From Bacillota bacterium (GTDB lineage Bacteria; Bacillota; Clostridia; Peptostreptococcales; Anaerovoracaceae), in contig JAFWVZ010000177.1 in NCBI GenBank assembly GCA_017523605.1, positions 1 to 18,263 on the forward strand: 18,263 nt of DNA, read 5' to 3'. This document shows positions 14,560-18,263 of this stretch, piece by piece (position 1 is the stretch's first letter; each line of letters opens with the position of its first letter). The translations under genes and the position numbers were made by a program. The notes under the pieces were generated by a model. It saw nothing but the letters and a program-made list of their open reading frames with translations, had not been told where the DNA came from and searched no databases.

Positions 14560-15981
14560 ATGGCCGCACAGACGACAGAAAAAAAAGAATTATTCGAAAG
14601 CATGCCGATCCCTAAGGCTCTGGCTACGCTTGCCGTGCCTACGATCATAAGCCAGATGATCAGCGTCATCTATAACATGGTCGACACTTTCTACATAGGC
14701 AGGGCGGGCAATCCTTTCATGCTTGCGGCTACATCTCTGTCGCTGTCCATAATGCTTCTGAACATTTCCTTTGCCAACCTGTTCGGAATAGGCGGAGGCA
14801 GCCTCATGGCAAGGCTCATGGGACAGCAGAAAATGGAAGATACCAAGTCCGTATGTTCGTTCAGCGTGTACGGCGCTGCGGCGGTATCCATCATCTATTC
14901 CGCTATCGTGGGCTGCTTCCTGCATCCGCTGCTCAGGTTCCTGGGCGCATCGGAAGACACCATCGGCTTTGCGAGTCAATATACGTTTTATGTAGTAGTT
15001 ATAGGGTGTCTGTTTTCCACGCTGTCTCTTACTCTTGCTTCTCTTTTAAGAAATACGGGTTATTCCGCCAAGGCAAGCATAGGTCTTTCCGGCGGCGGGA
15101 TACTTAACATGATACTGGACCCGCTGTTTATGTTCGTGATCCTCCCCAGAGGAATGGAGGTCACCGGCGCTGCGGTGGCAACGCTGATCTCCAACGTTTG
15201 CTCCTGCATGTACCTGCTGATCACCGTAAAGAAAGCTTCGGGATCTTCACCCCTCAGCCTTAAGCCGTCGGACGCTGTAAAGATCAGCAAGGACAACGTA
15301 AAGAAACTGTTCTCCGTAGGTGTTCCGTCCGCAGTCCTTACGGGTCTTTTCGACCTGGGCAACGTTATAATGAACATGCTGGCTTCGGCTCACGGAGATC
15401 TCGTTCTTGCCGGAATAGGCATAGTAATGAAGGTCGACCGTATTCCCAATGCCATAAACGTTGGTCTTGCCCAGGGGATGCTGCCGCTTGTGGCATACAA
15501 CGTTGCCTCCGGAGACCACGAGCGGATGCGCAAGGTAATAAGATTTACAAGGATATGCGGTCTGACCGTATCCGTGGTATGCATTATACTGCTGGAGATC
15601 TTCGCAAAGCCTGTAACACAGCTTTTCATAAGCACGACAAGCGGAAACACGGAGGCTGCCGCAGCCACCGTAGTGCTTGCGGCTACGTTCCTCAGGATAC
15701 GCTGCCTGGCTGCTCCGTTCGCGTTCCTGAACTACAGCAGTTCCTACTGCATGCAGGCGATGGGCAACGGGCTGGGCACCATGATCCATGCGATCATAAG
15801 ACAGGTCATCTTCTACATGCCGTTCATGTACATTCTCGACAAGTTCTTCGGGGCTAACGGCCTTGCAGCTGCGCTGCCGGCAGGCGAACTGTTCGGCGGA
15901 GTGATCGCCCTGATCCTTGTACACATTACCATAAAGAAGGCTGCTCTCCGATTCTCGAAAAAGACGGAGTCCAACGAATAG
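14560..15981 (+). CDS. MATE family multidrug efflux transporter
   Basis: A 473-residue integral membrane protein with about twelve helices, arranged as two homologous halves, in the MepA/NorM superfamily. The N-terminus KALATLAVPTIISQMISVIY (19-38) followed by NMVDTFYIGRAG (39-50) is the classic MATE opening. GIGGGSLMARLMGQ (76-89) and, in the second half, VGVPSAVLTGLFDLGNVIMN give further support. Such proteins use Na+ or H+ gradients to expel cationic compounds. The substrate is unknown. It is a monocistronic unit with its own promoter and terminator. No Shine-Dalgarno precedes the ATG; a palindrome lies there instead. No adjacent regulator gene is seen. It differs in sequence from the partial MATE gene at the left edge. 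Confidence 0.93.
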   Translation: MAAQTTEKKELFESMPIPKALATLAVPTIISQMISVIYNMVDTFYIGRAGNPFMLAATSLSLSIMLLNISFANLFGIGGGSLMARLMGQQKMEDTKSVCSFSVYGAAAVSIIYSAIVGCFLHPLLRFLGASEDTIGFASQYTFYVVVIGCLFSTLSLTLASLLRNTGYSAKASIGLSGGGILNMILDPLFMFVILPRGMEVTGAAVATLISNVCSCMYLLITVKKASGSSPLSLKPSDAVKISKDNVKKLFSVGVPSAVLTGLFDLGNVIMNMLASAHGDLVLAGIGIVMKVDRIPNAINVGLAQGMLPLVAYNVASGDHERMRKVIRFTRICGLTVSVVCIILLEIFAKPVTQLFISTTSGNTEAAAATVVLAATFLRIRCLAAPFAFLNYSSSYCMQAMGNGLGTMIHAIIRQVIFYMPFMYILDKFFGANGLAAALPAGELFGGVIALILVHITIKKAALRFSKKTESNE

Positions 15982-16011
15982 AAAAAGCCCCGCACATTCG
16001 CGGGGCTTTTT
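15982..16011 (+). terminator. Strong bidirectional terminator after the MATE gene
   Basis: A 12-bp perfect stem, AAAAAGCCCCGC (15982-15993) with GCGGGGCTTTTT (16000-16011), and a 6-base loop. It starts on the base after the MATE stop codon. The A-run on the 5' side makes it work for the opposite strand too. Confidence 0.92.
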
Positions 16012-16021
16012 ATGCAAAGTA

Positions 16022-16049
16022 AAAAACCGGGGAGACACTCCCGGTTTTT
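16022..16049 (-). terminator. Bidirectional terminator serving rpsT
   Basis: AAAAACCGGGG (16022-16032) pairs with TCCCGGTTTTT (16039-16049), with one G-T pair and a 6-base loop. It lies about 40 bases beyond the rpsT stop on the minus strand, and next to the MATE terminator, so the convergent genes are insulated twice. Confidence 0.85.
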
Positions 16050-16090
16050 CTTATGCATTTAACTTATGCACATGTGGGGACGGGTGAGAT

Positions 16091-16360
16091 TTACTCTGCT
16101 TTTGCCTTGTTGTAGGCAAGGTTCATCCTGGATACCTTTCTGGAAGCGGCGTTCTTGTGAATGGTATTCTTTGCAGCTGCCTGCATAAGCTTCTTTTCGA
16201 CAAGTACGAGCTTTTCCTTTGCGGTGTCGAAGTCCTTTGCAGCAAGAGCCTTGTAGAAATTCTTGATGATTGCTTTCAGGCTGTTCTTGATGCGTCTGTT
16301 CTCCGCGTTCTTCCTGTTGATGACCTTGATCCTTTTCTTTGCAGATTTGATATTCGCCAT
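16091..16360 (-). CDS. rpsT: 30S ribosomal protein S20
   Basis: An 89-residue, very basic helical protein of normal length. MANIKSAKKRIKVINRKN at the N-terminus, then RRIKNSLKAIIKNF, TIHKNAASRKVSRMN and a C-terminal Ala/Lys-rich end identify S20, a primary 16S rRNA-binding protein of the 30S subunit. The ATG at 16360 is preceded by GGGGTG rather than a full Shine-Dalgarno. It has its own promoter (TTGAAT-17-TATACT), divergent from that of lepA. In Bacillus the same divergent rpsT is followed across the gap by gpr, spoIIP and lepA; here only lepA is present. Confidence 0.96.
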   Translation of the reverse strand: MANIKSAKKRIKVINRKNAENRRIKNSLKAIIKNFYKALAAKDFDTAKEKLVLVEKKLMQAAAKNTIHKNAASRKVSRMNLAYNKAKAE

Positions 16361-16398
16361 TGATTTTCACCCCACTTTCGCAAAATATCGCAAGCGAC

Positions 16399-16427
16399 AG
16401 TATACTACAGGAGTTGCGATTATTCAA
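16399..16427 (-). promoter_or_regulatory. Sigma-A promoter of rpsT
   Basis: On the minus strand TTGAAT (16422-16427) and TATACT (16399-16404) are 17 bases apart. The transcript should start near 16392, about 30 nt before the ATG. It interleaves with the plus-strand promoter at 16414-16442. Confidence 0.75.
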
Positions 16428-16442
16428 GAAGTTTTTTATAAT
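16414..16442 (+). promoter_or_regulatory. Sigma-A promoter of the structured leader and lepA
   Basis: TTGCGA (16414-16419) and perfect TATAAT (16437-16442) are 17 bases apart. The predicted start, about 16449, is exactly the first base of the first hairpin of the structured region. Its -35 lies within the spacer of the rpsT promoter. Confidence 0.7.
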
Positions 16443-16448
16443 ATACAG

Positions 16449-16660
16449 GCAATGGGACGGTGGATCCTCCACCGGCATTGCAAAACCCCGGCCACGCTTG
16501 CGCTATGGGGGAACCATCACGCAGCGGTGCCTCGCAGGAGCCTGCAGTCTCCTGCTCGTGCTAAGCTCCGCCTTCGCCCTTTTCAGGCTCGGCGGCCGCT
16601 AAGCACCGGCGGCCCCCAATGGCCTTGGTTTTGCAGCACCGGCTCGGGACCGTGCCGTTC
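16449..16660 (+). ncRNA. Candidate structured RNA of about 210 nt in the lepA leader
   Basis: This G+C-rich stretch in the 326-base gap between rpsT and lepA has no credible coding sequence but many nested inverted repeats. Hairpin 1 pairs GCAATG (16449-16454) with CATTGC (16476-16481), and CGGTGGA (16458-16464) with TCCACCG (16468-16474). A long domain is closed by AAAACC/GGTTTT (16482-16487/16627-16632), then GGCCA/TGGCC (16490-16494/16620-16624), TGGGGG/CCCCCA (16506-16511/16613-16618) and CGGTGC/GCACCG (16525-16530/16603-16608). Within it are hairpins GCAGGAG/CTCCTGC (16534-16540/16549-16555) and CCGCC/GGCGG (16568-16572/16591-16595). A last hairpin lies at about 16634-16655. There is no terminator before lepA. 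It may be a cis-regulatory leader, a processed RNA, or a dispersed palindromic repeat. I could not match it to 6S, tmRNA, RNase P or SRP RNA. Confidence 0.5.
16557..16606. repeat. Inverted copies of a GTGCTTAGC-like motif, also found before nagB
   Basis: GTGCTAAGC occurs at 16558-16566 on the plus strand and GTGCTTAGC at 16598-16606 on the minus strand. GTGCTTAGC also occurs at 11517-11525 in the nagB leader hairpin. The plus-strand context CGTGCTAAGCTCC (16557-16569) matches CGTGCTTAGCTCC (11516-11528) in 12 of 13 bases. Confidence 0.4.
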
Positions 16661-16686
16661 CGATACAGCATAATAAAGAGGACTTC

Positions 16687-18263
16687 ATGGACTATCAGAA
16701 ATACACTAGAAACTTCAGCATAATCGCTCACATAGACCACGGCAAGAGCACGCTGGCGGACCGTCTTATCGAAAAGACCGGTACGGTTGCTAGCCGCGAC
16801 ATGAAGGAGCAGTTCCTGGACAACATGGATCTGGAGCGCGAGCGCGGCATAACGATAAAGCTGCAGACTACGCGCCTGGTCTACAAGGCTAAGGACGGCA
16901 ACGAATACATACTCAACCTGATCGACACTCCGGGACATGTGGACTTCAACTACGAGGTATCCAGGAGCCTGGCGGCCTGCGAGGGCGCTGTTCTTGTTGT
17001 GGATGCCACTCAGGGCGTGGAGGCGCAGACGCTTGCCAACGTGTATCTGGCGCTGGATGAGGATCTGGAGATACTTCCGGTCCTCAACAAGATAGATCTG
17101 GCTTCGGCCCATCCGGAGGAGGTCCGCAAGGAGATAGAGGACGTGATCGGTCTGGATGCTTCGGAGGCTCCGTGCATCTCCGCCAAGGAGGGCATAAACA
17201 TAGAGGACGTTCTGGAAGACATAGTTGCTAAGGTGCCGGCTCCGTCCGGCGATCCGGACGCTCCGCTCAAAGCGCTCATCTTCGACTCCTACTACGACAA
17301 TTACAAGGGCGTAGTCATCTACACACGAGCAATGGACGGAAGGCTTAAGGCCGGCGACACCATACTTCTTATGAACACCGGAAAGAAGTACGAGGTAACG
17401 GAAGTAGGCGTCAACGCGCCTTACCAGACTCCTGTAAAGGAACTGTCCGCAGGGGCCGTAGGATACGTTTGCGCGTCGATAAAACAGGTAAAGGATGCAA
17501 GAGTCGGTGATACCATTACACTGGCCTCAGAGCCCGCGTCAGAGCCTCTGAGGGGGTATAAGAAGGTGCAGCCCATGGTCTACTGCGGCATCTATCCGAC
17601 CCCGGACGAAAAATACGAGAACGTAAAGGACTGCCTGGAGAAACTTCAGGTCAACGACGCTGCTTTCGTGTTCGAACCGGAAACTTCACAGGCTCTGGGC
17701 TACGGCTTCCGCTGCGGTTTCCTTGGACTTCTGCATATGGAGATAATAGTCGAGCGTCTGGAAAGGGAGTTCGACCTGGAGATAATAACCACGTCGCCTT
17801 CCGTCATATACAAGATAGTAGGACACGACGGGACGGAGAGCTACATAGAGAACCCCAGCAACCTTCCGGATCCGACGGAATACGACCACCTGGAAGAGCC
17901 GATGGTAAAGGCCACGATAATGGTGCCGAAGGACTATGTGGGTTCCATAATGGATCTCTGCCAGCGCAGGCGCGGCGTTATGGAACACATGGAGTACATA
18001 ACTCCGGACAGGGTGGAGCTTTACTACATGCTTCCGCTCAACGAAGTCATCTACGATTTCTTCGACGCGCTCAAGTCCAAGACCCGCGGCTACGGCTCGC
18101 TCAACTACGATTTCGACCACTACGAGCGCAGCAATCTGGTGAAGCTGGACATACTCTTAAACCGCGAGATGGTAGACGCCTTCTCCATGATAGTCCACGA
18201 ATCCGAGGCCTACAGCCGCGGCAAGTTCGTCTGCGAAAAGCTGAAGGAAGTAATACCCATGCA
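16687..18263 (+). CDS. lepA: Elongation factor 4 (LepA), 3' end outside the window
   Basis: The first 525 residues of a protein that is usually about 600 long. LepA/EF4 is a ribosome-associated translational GTPase implicated in back-translocation or initiation-stage and assembly functions. G motifs: AHIDHGKST (14-22), RERGITIK (51-58), DTPGHVD (80-86) and NKID (134-137), followed by an SAKEG G5 loop. Domain II follows the GTPase, then the EF-G-like domain with GFRCGFLGLLHMEI and the start of the LepA-specific C-terminal region (SKTRGYGSLNYDF and beyond). AGAGGA lies just before the ATG at 16687. The gene lies downstream of the long structured leader. In Bacillus hemW and hrcA usually follow; that area is beyond the window. 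Confidence 0.96.
   Translation, partial: MDYQKYTRNFSIIAHIDHGKSTLADRLIEKTGTVASRDMKEQFLDNMDLERERGITIKLQTTRLVYKAKDGNEYILNLIDTPGHVDFNYEVSRSLAACEGAVLVVDATQGVEAQTLANVYLALDEDLEILPVLNKIDLASAHPEEVRKEIEDVIGLDASEAPCISAKEGINIEDVLEDIVAKVPAPSGDPDAPLKALIFDSYYDNYKGVVIYTRAMDGRLKAGDTILLMNTGKKYEVTEVGVNAPYQTPVKELSAGAVGYVCASIKQVKDARVGDTITLASEPASEPLRGYKKVQPMVYCGIYPTPDEKYENVKDCLEKLQVNDAAFVFEPETSQALGYGFRCGFLGLLHMEIIVERLEREFDLEIITTSPSVIYKIVGHDGTESYIENPSNLPDPTEYDHLEEPMVKATIMVPKDYVGSIMDLCQRRRGVMEHMEYITPDRVELYYMLPLNEVIYDFFDALKSKTRGYGSLNYDFDHYERSNLVKLDILLNREMVDAFSMIVHESEAYSRGKFVCEKLKEVIPM

Noticed and set aside
16449..16660. 6S RNA, tmRNA, RNase P or SRP RNA as the identity of the structured region
   Set aside because: The conserved sequences of tmRNA, RNase P and SRP are not seen, and the branched fold does not clearly match the 6S hairpin-bubble layout. 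A covariance-model search would decide.
16263..16673. A 136-codon plus-strand frame across the rpsT-lepA gap
   Set aside because: It starts inside rpsT on the opposite strand and runs through the structured region with Arg/Pro-rich, low-quality sequence; no binding site precedes it.
1..18263. CRISPR array, prophage, insertion sequence or tRNA gene
   Set aside because: I saw no regularly spaced repeats, transposase, integrase, phage gene or tRNA cloverleaf on either strand.

Overview
The window looks like a core-genome stretch of a low-to-mid G+C Gram-positive anaerobe, most likely Bacillota, class Clostridia. The evidence is the gene order priA-def-fmt-rsmB-stp-prkC-rsgA-rpe, a PASTA-domain kinase, strong purine-rich Shine-Dalgarno sequences and sigma-A type promoters. 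G+C is roughly half by eye and codons such as ATA, CTT and AGG are common. No genus can be named from the sequence alone. There are no tRNA or rRNA genes, transposases, phage genes or CRISPR arrays.

Layout. (1) Positions 1-980, minus strand: a sigma-A promoter, a six-helix membrane protein of unknown function, and the first 71 codons of a MATE transporter that runs off the left edge. (2) 1018-11405, plus strand: ten tightly packed, often overlapping genes. trmO and queH modify the tRNA anticodon loop, priA restarts replication forks, def and fmt handle N-formylmethionine, rsmB methylates 16S rRNA, stp and prkC are the PP2C phosphatase and PASTA Ser/Thr kinase, rsgA is a 30S-assembly GTPase, and rpe is ribulose-phosphate epimerase. 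(3) 11450-14468: a strong promoter, a long hairpin with a U-rich tail, then nagB, glmM and a stand-alone left-handed beta-helix acetyltransferase, closed by a terminator. (4) 14487-16011: a second, complete MATE transporter with its own promoter and a perfect palindrome where a ribosome-binding site would be expected. (5) 16012-16427: rpsT on the minus strand, facing the MATE gene across two back-to-back hairpin terminators. (6) 16414-18263: a promoter interleaved with that of rpsT, a G+C-rich highly structured leader of about 210 nt, and lepA, cut by the right edge.

How the genes fit together. Most act on translation: tRNA modification, initiator formylation and deformylation, rRNA methylation, 30S assembly, S20 and EF4. 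The kinase/phosphatase pair probably connects cell-wall state to these functions, since relatives of RsgA and GlmM are known targets of PASTA kinases. The nagB-glmM-acetyltransferase trio can be read as three consecutive steps from fructose-6-P to GlcNAc-1-P, the precursor of UDP-GlcNAc and peptidoglycan. This is the most interesting metabolic idea here.

The most unusual non-coding signals are the structured leader of lepA and the nagB leader hairpin. The two share a near-identical 13-base motif, so they may belong to one dispersed RNA or repeat family. I did not find a clearly new multi-gene system; the rest is conserved housekeeping with local peculiarities.
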